Source: Bacteroides sp.
GTDB lineage: Bacteria; Bacteroidota; Bacteroidia; Bacteroidales; Bacteroidaceae
Direction: 5' to 3'
Length of the DNA stretch: 64,000 nucleotides
Assembly: GCA_021201335.1 (NCBI GenBank)
Contig: JAJQFD010000060.1
Span: 46,717 to 110,716, forward strand
Made by a program: the position numbers and the translations under genes. The notes under the pieces are model-generated. The model was not told the DNA's origin. It ran no database searches and saw only the letters and a list, made by a program, of their open reading frames with translations. Position 1 is the first letter of the stretch. Each line of letters begins with the position of its first letter. Shown here piece by piece: positions 47,547 to 56,599 of the stretch.

Positions 47547-48941
47547 TTAATTGAATGTTCTTGGATCAGTTATTACTCCCGTCACAGCAGCAGCGGCGGC
47601 TACGAGCGGACTAGCCAATAAGGTACGGGCACCTGGCCCCTGACGTCCCTCAAAATTTCTGTTAGAAGTTGATACTGCATATTTCCCCGCTGGAACCTTA
47701 TCATCATTCATTGCCAGGCAGGCCGAACAACCCGGTTGACGAAGAGCAAACCCGGCTTCCTCAAATATCTTATCCAATCCCTCTGCCCGGATTTGTTTAT
47801 CAACTTCCCAAGAACCCGGCACTAGCCATGCTATTACATGATCTGCCTTCCGATGTCCTTTTACTAAGGACGCAAATTCACGGAAATCTTCAATACGCCC
47901 ATTTGTACATGAACCGATAAATACATAATCAATCTTTTTACCCAGTAGAGGTTCTCCAGCTTCAAATCCCATATACTCCAATGATTTGGCATAAGAGATA
48001 CGTCCGGCTTCCGGAACTGTTTCCATAGCGGGAATATTTTCTGTAATACCCATACCCATACCTGGATTGGTGCCATACGTAATCATGGGTTGAATATCTT
48101 CAGCATGAAATACAATTTCTTCATCAAAAACAGCATCATTGTCACTTTTCAGCGTTTTCCAGTATGTCAAAGATTTTTCCCATGCTTCTCCCTGAGGGGT
48201 ATATTCACGACCTTTAATGTATTCAAACGTAATTTCATCCGGAGCAATCATACCACCACGAGCACCCATTTCGATACTCAAATTACATAGGGTAAGACGT
48301 CCTTCCATTGTTAAACTACGGACTGCTTCACCCGCATATTCTACAAAATATCCGGTAGCACCGCCAGTAGTCATCTGTGCAATGATATAAAGAGCAATAT
48401 CTTTTGCTGTTACACCTTCATCCAATTTACCATCAACAGTAATTCGCATCGTTTTGGGTTTAGATTGAAGGATACACTGAGAAGCCAATACCATTTCTAC
48501 TTCACTGGTTCCAATACCGAAAGCTACCGCTCCCATCGCTCCATGGGTAGAAGTATGAGAGTCACCGCAAACAATTGTCATCCCCGGTAATGTCAATCCT
48601 CTTTCCGGACCTACCACATGAATTATCCCATTTTTTGGATGAAGCATACCAAAATGTGTCAAACCAAAATCTTCAGCATTCTTTGCTAAAGTATCCACTT
48701 GCGTTTTGGAGATAGGATCTTCAATGGGTTTATCCTGATCGTGGGTAGGTGTGTTATGATCAGGCATGCAGATTATCTTTTCCGGACGAAAAGCTTTTAA
48801 TCCGCGCGCCCGCAAACCGGCAAATGCCTGCGGACTGGTTACCTCGTGGCAATAAAGTCTGTCAATGTATAATTGCGTTGGGCCATCTTTAACCTGGGTT
48901 ACTACATGAGCATCCCAAATTTTATCGAATAATGTATTCAT
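47547..48941 (-). CDS. leuC: 3-isopropylmalate dehydratase large subunit
   Basis: A 464-aa aconitase-type subunit. MPDHNTPTHDQ, VCGDSHTSTHGAMGA, FIGSCTNGRIEDF and PGCSACLAMNDD supply the residues for the 4Fe-4S cluster (three Cys) and substrate. Normal length; second gene of the leu operon. Confidence 0.97.
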   Translation of the reverse strand: MNTLFDKIWDAHVVTQVKDGPTQLYIDRLYCHEVTSPQAFAGLRARGLKAFRPEKIICMPDHNTPTHDQDKPIEDPISKTQVDTLAKNAEDFGLTHFGMLHPKNGIIHVVGPERGLTLPGMTIVCGDSHTSTHGAMGAVAFGIGTSEVEMVLASQCILQSKPKTMRITVDGKLDEGVTAKDIALYIIAQMTTGGATGYFVEYAGEAVRSLTMEGRLTLCNLSIEMGARGGMIAPDEITFEYIKGREYTPQGEAWEKSLTYWKTLKSDNDAVFDEEIVFHAEDIQPMITYGTNPGMGMGITENIPAMETVPEAGRISYAKSLEYMGFEAGEPLLGKKIDYVFIGSCTNGRIEDFREFASLVKGHRKADHVIAWLVPGSWEVDKQIRAEGLDKIFEEAGFALRQPGCSACLAMNDDKVPAGKYAVSTSNRNFEGRQGPGARTLLASPLVAAAAAVTGVITDPRTFN

Positions 48942-49020
48942 AATACGTAAGTTTCTTAAGTTTTTTGAGTTTCTAACTTTATTATTTTGAGGTGATTATC
49001 TTAACTTTTACTACTAATTG

Positions 49021-50517
49021 CTAGATTCTAAATTTATTGATACAATCAATATAGGCTTCAACCGAAGCAGCAATAATATCAGTATTAGCACCAAAGCCAT
49101 AATAAATCTGATTATCATATTCAACCTGCATGTGCACTTTGCCTACATCGTCACTACCTTTACTGATAGCCTGAATAGTAAATTCTTTCAGTGTCATGTG
49201 CCGGTCTATTATTTTCTTCAATGCTTTGATAGCTGCATCGACCGGACCGTTACCACTAGCTGCTGCTTCGAAACGCTCTCCCGAAATATTTAAACCCAGA
49301 CTAGCTACCGACCGAACTCCTACGCCACTCGTTACTTGCAGATAATCCAATTTAATACGATGATTCAGGCTACGATCGGCTCCTGCCAATACCAGAATAT
49401 CATCATCGTGAATATCTTTTTTACGATCGGCCAGTTTCAGGAACTCCTGATAAATATTATCCAGTTTATCCTGATCCATTTCCACACCCAGGCTTGATAA
49501 GCGATGCTTCAGCGCTGCTCTACCACTACGGGCAGTCAGAACGATAGAGTTATCATCAATTCCTACATCATGCGGATTAATAATTTCGTATGTTTCTATA
49601 TTTTTCAAAACACCATCCTGGTGGATACCGGATGAATGCGCAAAAGCATTCCGTCCCACAATGGCTTTATTCGGTTGAACAGGCATGTTCATCAAACTTG
49701 AAACCATACGGCTAGTGGGATATATACGTTGGGTATTGATATTGGTGTCGATTTTAATATCCTTGTGGCTTTTTAAAATCATGGCAATTTCTTCCAACGC
49801 TGTATTACCGGCACGTTCGCCAATACCATTGATGGTAACTTCCACCTGACGGGCACCATTCAAGACACCACTAATTGTATTTGCGGTTGCCATTCCTAAA
49901 TCATTGTGGCAGTGAGTGGAAAGAATCGCTTTGTCTACATTGGAAACATGCTCCATCAAATAACGGATTTTTGCTCCATATTCGTCGGGCAAACAATAAC
50001 CGGTAGTATCCGGAATATTAACAACGGTAGCCCCGGCTTTAATCACCGCTTCTACTACCCGTGCTAGATACTCATTATCGGTACGTCCGGCGTCTTCCGC
50101 ATAAAACTCCACATCGTCAACAAACCGACGGGCATATTTCACGGCAGCTACAGCCCGCTCAATAATTTCTTCCCGGTTAGAATTGAATTTATATTTAATA
50201 TGCGAATCAGAGGTACCGATTCCGGTATGTATTCTCTTGCGTTTGGCATATTGAAGAGCCTCAGCAGCCACCTCAATATCCTTTTCAACCGCACGAGTCA
50301 ATGCACAAATAGTAGGCCAGGTTACAGCTTTGGATATCTCAATTACCGAATTAAAGTCTCCCGGACTGGAAACCGGGAATCCTGCTTCAATCACATCTAC
50401 GCCTAATGTTTCAAGGGCTTTGGCAACCTGAATCTTCTCAACCGTATTCAACTGGCAACCAGGCACTTGCTCTCCATCACGCAATGTGGTATCAAAAATA
50501 AATAATCTTTCGCTCAT
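49021..50517 (-). CDS. leuA: 2-isopropylmalate synthase
   Basis: A 498-aa enzyme condensing 2-oxoisovalerate with acetyl-CoA, the first committed step to leucine. LFIFDTTLRDGEQVPGCQL, LSTHCHNDLGMATANT and GIGERAGNTALEE are the barrel motifs; the C-terminal regulatory domain (SLGLNISGERFEAAASGNGPVDAAIKAL) suggests leucine feedback. It is the first structural gene of the operon and follows the attenuator at 50572-50714. Confidence 0.96.
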   Translation of the reverse strand: MSERLFIFDTTLRDGEQVPGCQLNTVEKIQVAKALETLGVDVIEAGFPVSSPGDFNSVIEISKAVTWPTICALTRAVEKDIEVAAEALQYAKRKRIHTGIGTSDSHIKYKFNSNREEIIERAVAAVKYARRFVDDVEFYAEDAGRTDNEYLARVVEAVIKAGATVVNIPDTTGYCLPDEYGAKIRYLMEHVSNVDKAILSTHCHNDLGMATANTISGVLNGARQVEVTINGIGERAGNTALEEIAMILKSHKDIKIDTNINTQRIYPTSRMVSSLMNMPVQPNKAIVGRNAFAHSSGIHQDGVLKNIETYEIINPHDVGIDDNSIVLTARSGRAALKHRLSSLGVEMDQDKLDNIYQEFLKLADRKKDIHDDDILVLAGADRSLNHRIKLDYLQVTSGVGVRSVASLGLNISGERFEAAASGNGPVDAAIKALKKIIDRHMTLKEFTIQAISKGSDDVGKVHMQVEYDNQIYYGFGANTDIIAASVEAYIDCINKFRI

Positions 50518-50571
50518 CTTCTTTATAATGTTTTAATTGTAATTTTCCTACACCTTTATCTTATTAACAAG

Positions 50572-50608
50572 AAAAAAGCCTTTCGCACATGGAAGTGAGA
50601 AAGGCTTT
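50572..50608 (-). terminator. attenuator (intrinsic terminator) of the leu operon
   Basis: Read leftwards, a 14-bp stem with one mismatch (50595-50608 with 50575-50588), a 6-base loop and a run of six T. It lies between the leader peptide and leuA. The competing antiterminator pairs 50643-50652 with 50590-50599 over 10 perfect bp, so only one of the two stems can form at a time. Confidence 0.85.
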
Positions 50609-50630
50609 CGTATATTTTCAGTTTACATAC

Positions 50631-50714
50631 CTACATACAGCACTCACTTCCACCAAATTTTTCTAGTAGAATAATAATACCGCATAGGAGAATATATGTA
50701 AAGGATTGATTCAT
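50631..50714 (-). CDS. leuL: leu operon leader peptide (27 aa, Ile/Leu-rich)
   Basis: ATG at 50714 opens a 27-codon frame ending at TAG (50631). It reads MNQSFTY, then ILL-C-G-IIILL, then EKFGGSECCM: four Ile and four Leu within ten codons. A ribosome that stalls there for want of charged tRNA-Ile or tRNA-Leu would leave 50643-50652 (codons near the end) free to pair with the 5' arm of the terminator and permit leuA transcription. The frame is too short for usual gene callers. Position between promoter and attenuator supports it strongly; the symbol is by analogy with the enteric leader. Confidence 0.85.
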   Translation of the reverse strand: MNQSFTYILLCGIIILLEKFGGSECCM

Positions 50715-50738
50715 CAGTCTCTTTCTTTATTGACGGTG

Positions 50739-50769
50739 CAAAGGTAGGGATAAAATTTTATCTTCCAAA
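50739..50769 (-). promoter_or_regulatory. promoter of the leu operon
   Basis: Read leftwards: TTTG (50769-50766), 19 bases, TACCTTTG (50746-50739), an exact sigma-ABfr pattern. The leader-peptide ATG follows 24 bases later. Confidence 0.8.
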
Positions 50770-50877
50770 TAAAATGTTATTTTTTTAGCAAGAAAAACTC
50801 CATTTTATAAGATTAGACTTTAATTTTAAAAGAAAGTAAAAGCCATTTTCCCTAATTTACTTTGGTTACCGACTTCA

Positions 50878-52217
50878 CTAATTATCAAAAAAGCTTCCTG
50901 TTTCCCTTATTTCCTTTTTCTTATACTCAATAAGTGAAATAAGTTCTTTAACTATTTCTAGGTGGGTCAATGCCAGATCGTATTTCTCCGATGGGTCTTC
51001 GTACAGATTGAATAAAAGCGGAAGTTTACCTTCAAAATAATCAATATTTAGCTGACTATACGTTTTTACATGTAACTTCCAGGGACCTTTCCGGACAGCC
51101 ATCAACTGATGATTTAACCCAAAATAATAAAAAGGAATCTCCTCTTTATTACTTACCTGTTTATATGCCAGATAAGAAGCCGCGTTTTTTCCATCAATCA
51201 CTCTATCCGTTGGAATTTCTGCACCTCCCATCCAAACTGATGTAGCGAATACATCCATTGAAGTGATTACTTCCTCACTAACGGAACTCACTAATCTTCC
51301 GGGCCAGTAAGCAAAACAAGGTACACGTACTCCACCTTCCCATGTACTACCTTTGCCATCTCGAAAAAGTCCGGCCGATCCACCTTCTTCATTCTTTAAT
51401 AGCCAGGGGCCGTTATCACTCATAAACCAAACAATGGTATTTTGGGCAATACCCAGTAGCTCCAATTCTTTTAGAATTTCTCCCACTCCCCAATCTATTT
51501 CTTCTACCGTATCCCCATAGATACCTCGTTTGGATTTCCCCTGGAAAGCCTTCCCCGGAAATAAGGGAACATGTGGCATAGCATACGGAAGATAAATAAA
51601 GAAAGGGGTATCTTTATTTTTACGCATAAAAGAAATGGTCTTTTGCGTATAAAGCTCTGTCAGGATTGACTGGTCAGGGTTTATTTCCAGTGTATCATTG
51701 CCGCACATCAAGGCAATATCCTGAAAGCGTGGAGGAATCATATCATTGCTGTAGGGAAGTCCGATCCATTCATCAAAGCCATTTTGCAAGGGCAAATATT
51801 CTCTGCGTGTATTTCCTAAATGCCATTTTCCGTACATGGCCGTCTTGTAACCCTGCCCTTTCAGCAATTCAGCCAGCGTGAGTTCCTGCGGATGAATTCC
51901 TTTTTCTGAATCCGGATTTAATACCCATCCAAAACCGGAGCGGGGTGGATATCGTCCAGTTAATAAAGCATATCTACTTGCTGTTGATGCTGGCGAGGCA
52001 CTATAATAGTTCGTAAAGCGTATACCCTCCATCGCCATTTTATCCAGATTGGGTGTTTTAATATCCGGATGTCCGGTAATACCGATATCACCATATCCCA
52101 GATCATCACAGTAGATAATAACAATATTAGGTTTATCCTTCTCTTCTTCGTCTGCCAGAGCAGGGACTATAGCAGCAGACACCGAAAAAAAGTGCTTATT
52201 AGATGTTGAGTATTCAT
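50878..52217 (-). CDS. S-type sulfatase with frameshifted signal peptide
   Basis: A formylglycine-dependent sulfatase. The main frame (50878-52182, 434 aa) has NIVIIYCDDLGYGDIG with the metal-binding Asp pair, and SPASTASRYALLTGRYP, where the Ser of S-T-A-S-R would be oxidised to formylglycine by an anaerobic maturase; GKWHLG and MSDNGPW follow. Its N-terminus (SAAIVPALAD) is only the end of a signal peptide. ATG at 52217 opens NTQHLISTFF in another frame, and one more T in the T7 run at 52185-52191 would join them as FFSVSAAIVPALAD. The substrate is likely a sulfated glycan. Confidence 0.85.
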
Positions 52218-52594
52218 ATCTGTTATTCCTTCCAATAATTGGGTAATGAAGATACAGTTAACAAAGATAAAGGCGGGGTTGCTCATTCATCTTAATGACT
52301 GGATACAAAAATAATTGAAATATTCAATCGATCAGTTCCTTCAATTGAGAAATTCATTTATTTGAAAATCCAATGCGATGCTCTTGGTTATGGAATCAGA
52401 ACAAGGAACCCAACTGCAAATAACAGATTGATTTGTATTTAAAAAAAAAATATCTTATTGCTCAATTATTGAGTATTTCCCTAACGCGCCATTCTGGAAA
52501 GAAGCGCCAAAGAGAAGTGAAAATATGTTTAAATCCACCTCAAATCCTCGAAAAAGCATTCTTTTTTATCATTAAAACTTTGCTATCAGAAACT

Positions 52595-52698
52595 CCGCGG
52601 CTCAAGTTTCGGAAACGCGCGGCTCAAATTTCGGAACTTGAGCCGCGGCTTGTCGCAACTTGAGCCGCGCGTTGCAGAAAACCCGCGGCTCAAGTTGC
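52595..52698. repeat. GC-rich cluster of five direct and inverted 12-bp repeats
   Basis: GCGGCTCAAGTT occurs three times forward (near 52597, 52619 with one mismatch, 52685) and twice inverted as AACTTGAGCCGC (52635, 52657), within about 100 bases. The cluster is strikingly GC-rich in AT-rich surroundings. Pairs of opposite copies can form hairpins. It is not a CRISPR (spacing 4-15 bases, no leader) and fits a short interspersed palindromic repeat. Confidence 0.7.
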
Positions 52699-52796
52699 AG
52701 CAGCTTTACCTTCATTTATCTTTGAAAAAGCTGGTTGCTTAGGAATGACGTAGTTAATGAAGTTGTGATTTTGACAGCTTTTCTTTATTCATACCA

Positions 52797-53052
52797 TCAA
52801 ATAGATTTTGTATCAATCAACTTAAGCGCCCGGATAGCTGAACGATGTTTGGATATGTTTGAAATTACTTTCTTTCTGAATTTTCCTAATGCCATTTCCT
52901 TGCGTTTGAAATCACTATCCAAACTTTCAAGCCCGTAGAAGAGAATCTGAGCACGTTCATCTATCAGATTGTCAAAATGTCAATTCTAATAATTTGCTGA
53001 ATCTAAGTACGCGTGGAAAAACATCAGGTTTTTCAGCGAGAGAGATATTGTA
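52797..53052 (-). pseudogene. small decayed gene fragment of unknown family
   Basis: Reading leftwards, one frame gives SLAEKPDVFPRVLRFSKLLE and stops, and the next frame gives DERAQILFYGLESLDSDFKR, then ALGKFRKKVISNISKHRSAI and a stop at 52797. The two halves join by a one-base shift near 52982. The amphipathic, Lys-rich composition is protein-like, but I recognise no family. No start codon is found upstream. The rest of 52218-53444 holds only the repeat cluster and AT-rich sequence. Confidence 0.4.
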
Positions 53053-53444
53053 CTTTTAAAGCAATCTTATTTTCACTGTATTACAGCAGAATAGGAAAAA
53101 ATAACTGATTTGAGCAAAATTTACGATAAATAGAGAAAAAGAATTGTATCTGCTATCTCTGCAATTCAGCAATAAAGTTCTAATTTTGCAATTAGAGATA
53201 TTCACGCATTCAATGATGATAAAATCAGCATTAGCCCTGTTTTTATTATATATAACCTTACGAGTATATATCTGATACAACAATTATGAAAAGATTCAAT
53301 TATTTCTGCATTTCTCTGTCCGATGTTTACGGATTCTATGCTCAAACAGCCCTCAAAGCATGTATAAATCATGCTCTTTCATATAAATATTCTATGAATC
53401 TTATACAGTCAACATTCTATTAATTAATCAATTAATTTATCATT

Positions 53445-54830
53445 ATGAAAAAATTCCTGTTATTCGTTTTTGTCGTTTCATGCTTCTGCATGTGTACCAC
53501 AACGGAAAAAACATGTTCAATTATTAAAACTCCCACACCCGAACGTCCAGCCGGACAGGAAGATGTGCTACTCCTGAAGGCTGATCCTATTCCAACCGTA
53601 CGCGTGGCTTTCATCGGTTTAGGTATGCGTGGACCGGGTGCTGTGGGCCGAATGGCACGCATAGACGGAGTAGAAGTGGTGGCTCTGTGTGATATCCGTG
53701 AAGAACGGGTAAAACATGCCAATTCACTACTTGAAAAATATGGCCGCCCCCAGGCACAAGAATTCTTTGGTGACGAAAATATCTGGGAAAAAGTAACCGA
53801 ATTACCCAACGTTGACCTTATATACATTGCAACCGACTGGAAAAATCACGCTAAGATGGGTGTAAAAGCCATGAAAGATGGTAAGCATGTAGCGATTGAA
53901 GTACCGGCAGCGATGACAATGGAAGAAATCTGGGATTTGATCAATACTTCCGAACAAACCCGCAAGCATTGCATGCAATTGGAGAATTGCGTTTACGATT
54001 TCTTTGAATTAACCAGTCTGAGCATGGTACAACAAGGTTTATTGGGAGAAGTAATTCATGGCGAAGGGGCATACATCCACGGACTACAACCTTTCTGGCA
54101 TCAATATTGGAATGACTGGCGTATGGAATACAATAAGGAACATCGTGGTGATGTATATCCTACACATGGTCTGGGTCCGGTTTGTCAGGCGATGAATATT
54201 CACCGCGGTGATAAAATGAATTTCCTTGTATCTGTTGATACAAAAGCCATTGGCAATCCGCAATATCTGAAAGAGAAAAGAGGAGAAACAGTCACCGACT
54301 TCCGAAATGGCGACCATACTTCTACGCTGATTAAAACGGAAAAAGGAAAAACTATTTTGATTGAACACAATATCACCTCTCCTCGCCCTTACGATCGTAT
54401 GTATCAATTAACTGGAACCAAAGGTTTTGCCAATAAATACCCGGTACAGGGCTTTGCACTTGAAGCTGGCGAAATTGATCCGGAGATTTCAAAAAACCAC
54501 GAAAACCTGAATGCGCACAAATTTGTACCTGCCGAGGTAAAAGATGAATTGATGAAAAAATACCAGCACTATATTGTCGATGACCAACTGCTTGAAACAG
54601 CTAAAAAAGTGGGTGGACACGGCGGAATGGATTTCATTATGGATTACCGTTTAATCTACTGTTTACAAAACGGACTTCCTCTCGATATGGATGTTTACGA
54701 CCTGGCGGAATGGTGTTGTTTAATCCCGTTGACAGAGAAGTCACTTGATAATGGTTCCATGCCGGTTGAAATTCCTGATTTTACGCGTGGAGCATGGAAC
54801 AAGTTACCAAAACTTGAACTAGCACGGTAA
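53445..54830 (+). CDS. GH109 glycosidase (NAD-dependent alpha-N-acetylgalactosaminidase family), exported
   Basis: A 461-aa Gfo/Idh/MocA-fold glycosidase. The signal is MKKFLLFVFVVSCFCMCTTT, with Cys residues suited to lipidation. VRVAFIGLGMRGPGAVGR is the NAD-binding loop; CDIREERV, IATDWKNHAKMGV, KHVAIEVPAAMTMEE, GEGAYIHGL and YPTHGLGPVCQAM are GH109 motifs, the last with a catalytic His. Family members remove N-acetylgalactosamine by an oxidation-elimination route, as in blood-group A cleavage; the true substrate here is unknown. Followed at 128 bases by a paralogue. Confidence 0.88.
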   Translation: MKKFLLFVFVVSCFCMCTTTEKTCSIIKTPTPERPAGQEDVLLLKADPIPTVRVAFIGLGMRGPGAVGRMARIDGVEVVALCDIREERVKHANSLLEKYGRPQAQEFFGDENIWEKVTELPNVDLIYIATDWKNHAKMGVKAMKDGKHVAIEVPAAMTMEEIWDLINTSEQTRKHCMQLENCVYDFFELTSLSMVQQGLLGEVIHGEGAYIHGLQPFWHQYWNDWRMEYNKEHRGDVYPTHGLGPVCQAMNIHRGDKMNFLVSVDTKAIGNPQYLKEKRGETVTDFRNGDHTSTLIKTEKGKTILIEHNITSPRPYDRMYQLTGTKGFANKYPVQGFALEAGEIDPEISKNHENLNAHKFVPAEVKDELMKKYQHYIVDDQLLETAKKVGGHGGMDFIMDYRLIYCLQNGLPLDMDVYDLAEWCCLIPLTEKSLDNGSMPVEIPDFTRGAWNKLPKLELAR

Positions 54831-54875
54831 AAAGTTTTTTTCAGGAAAAGAAAGACGGACAGTTTAAAATTAATC

Positions 54876-54957
54876 TGTCATCCGGAGCAAAGCGAAGGAT
54901 CTGTTTCACTAACCCATCAACCGTTAGGAAACGGATCCTTCATCAAAGCAGGATGAT
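54876..54957. repeat. imperfect inverted repeat of the GTCATCC...GAAGGATC type
   Basis: Arms 54876-54907 and 54928-54957 are imperfect reverse complements with a 20-base loop. They carry the widespread ATCC-GAAGGATC motif of bacterial short interspersed repeats. It fills the gap between the two GH109 genes and ends at the first possible ATG of the second. Confidence 0.65.
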
Positions 54958-54990
54958 ATGAGAATGTTCTATTTATTGAGTATAGCCCGA

Positions 54991-56250
54991 ATGAATAATA
55001 ATACGGAAACCAAACCTTCTACTTATCAACCTATTAAAATTGTTAAAGTCGGTTTTATTGGTCTAGGCACCCGAGGGATGAGAGCCATTCACCGATTTCT
55101 ACACCTGGAAGGAGTTGAAATCGTCGGACTGGCAGACACTGTTCCCGACAAAATCAGAAATGCCCAACAAATTATCAGTGATTATAATCACTCCAATGCC
55201 AAAGAGTTTCCCGGGCCGGAAGGTTGGAAAGAAATTTGCAGTCACCCTGATATTAATCTGATCTACATTTGTACAGACTGGCTTTCGCATACTCCTATTT
55301 CAGTTTATGCACTGGAACAAGGTAAAAATGTAGCGGTAGAAGTTCCTGCTACCACAACAATTGATGAATGCTGGCAACTGGTAGAAACTGTAGAAAGAAC
55401 CGGATTACGGTTTATGATGCTTGAAAACTGTTGCTACGATTTATTCGAACTCACCACCTTAAATATGATACGCCAAGGTTTGTTTGGTGAAATCATGCAT
55501 GGAGAAGGAGCGTACATCCACGACATCCGTGAACTGATATTTGCTTCTTCTGAGAAGGGTGGCTTTCAAAACTACTGGCACCGCGATTTCAATACGAACC
55601 ACTCCGGCAATACTTATCCTACCCACGGGTTGGGGCCTGTTTGCCTAGCAATGAGTATCAACCGGGGCGACCGGATGAAAACTCTTGTATCCATGTCTAC
55701 CCGCCAGGCCGGATTGACGGCTTACGCACAAAAACATTTTGGAATATCTTCTAAAGAAGCCAATCAAACTTATAAATTAGGAGATTTCAGTACCACTATC
55801 ATTCAAACTGAAAAAGAACATACTATTTTATTAAAAAACAGTATGAGTATTCCGCAACCATATAGCCGTGTTTACTCCTTAAATGGAACCAAGGGATATT
55901 TGGTTAAGCACCCCGATTATCACATTGCTTTGGAACCAGACAGCGATGTCATGCTCTCGGAGAAGCGCATGGAAGAGCTACTGGAACGATATAAGCACCC
56001 CTATATCCAAAAAACAGGCGATAAAGCCATCGATCTTTGCGGAAAACGTGCCCGCGACTATATCATGGATTTTCGCCTCATTTATTGTATGCACGAAGGA
56101 CTCCCTTTCGATTTGGATGTATATGATGCTGCAGCTTGGTCGGCCATCATCGAGTTAACTGAAAAATCAGTTCTTAATGGCAGTGTGCCTGTAGAAATTC
56201 CGGATTTCACACGGGGTAACTGGCAGACAAAAACTCCACAAAACTCCTAA
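54991..56250 (+). CDS. second GH109-family protein, no signal peptide
   Basis: A 419-aa paralogue of the 53445 product: VGFIGLGTRGMRAIHRFL, ICTDWLSHTPISVYAL, NVAVEVPATTTIDECW, GEGAYIHDIREL and YPTHGLGPVCLAM line up in order. ATG at 54991 is preferred because the upstream ATG at 54958 abuts a repeat; neither start gives a signal peptide, in contrast to the first copy. It may therefore act in the cytoplasm or be a mis-started or truncated exported protein. Tandem duplication followed by divergence is likely. Confidence 0.85.
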   Translation: MNNNTETKPSTYQPIKIVKVGFIGLGTRGMRAIHRFLHLEGVEIVGLADTVPDKIRNAQQIISDYNHSNAKEFPGPEGWKEICSHPDINLIYICTDWLSHTPISVYALEQGKNVAVEVPATTTIDECWQLVETVERTGLRFMMLENCCYDLFELTTLNMIRQGLFGEIMHGEGAYIHDIRELIFASSEKGGFQNYWHRDFNTNHSGNTYPTHGLGPVCLAMSINRGDRMKTLVSMSTRQAGLTAYAQKHFGISSKEANQTYKLGDFSTTIIQTEKEHTILLKNSMSIPQPYSRVYSLNGTKGYLVKHPDYHIALEPDSDVMLSEKRMEELLERYKHPYIQKTGDKAIDLCGKRARDYIMDFRLIYCMHEGLPFDLDVYDAAAWSAIIELTEKSVLNGSVPVEIPDFTRGNWQTKTPQNS

Positions 56251-56278
56251 TTAACGATTTAACTTCTGAGAAAACAAA

Positions 56279-56318
56279 AGATCTGTCTGAAAGCGTTCAG
56301 CTCGCTCAGGCAGATCTT
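56279..56318 (+). terminator. hairpin after the GH109 pair
   Basis: A 12-bp stem with one G-T pair (56279-56290 with 56306-56317), then TCTTC. It separates the glycosidase genes from the retron. Confidence 0.65.
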
Positions 56319-56599
56319 CTTCAATTTGTAGCAAGCATTGTTCGAATACTTAGTAATAACAAAATTTGTTACTGGTATCCGAGTCAAATACAATCATCAT
56401 TGAGTAACCAGTACTTTTACGTAACCATTATTTCTGTTATAGGTGAACCAACAATTACTATTATTAATCTATCAAATTCCAAAGGTATTTCTTTTCCTGG
56501 TTCCCTAAAACAAATTTTTCACTGTCAGATCTTTAAAATCAGGTAATAGAGGATATTTATTATCCCATTTTGAAAAATATTCTCTGATTATTTGCATTA
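56319..56599. other. upstream flank of the retron, no supported gene
   Basis: AT-rich sequence with stops in all frames. A leftward scrap reads NRNNGYVKVLVTQ and VTNFVITKYSNNAC with stops between, so a lost gene may have stood here. A weak -7-like ATTATTTG at 56587-56594 would start RNA near 56601, but no matching -33 box is present. Confidence 0.35.

Noticed and set aside
52595..52698. CRISPR array
   Set aside because: Repeats are 12 bp, in both orientations, with spacers far too short and no cas genes.
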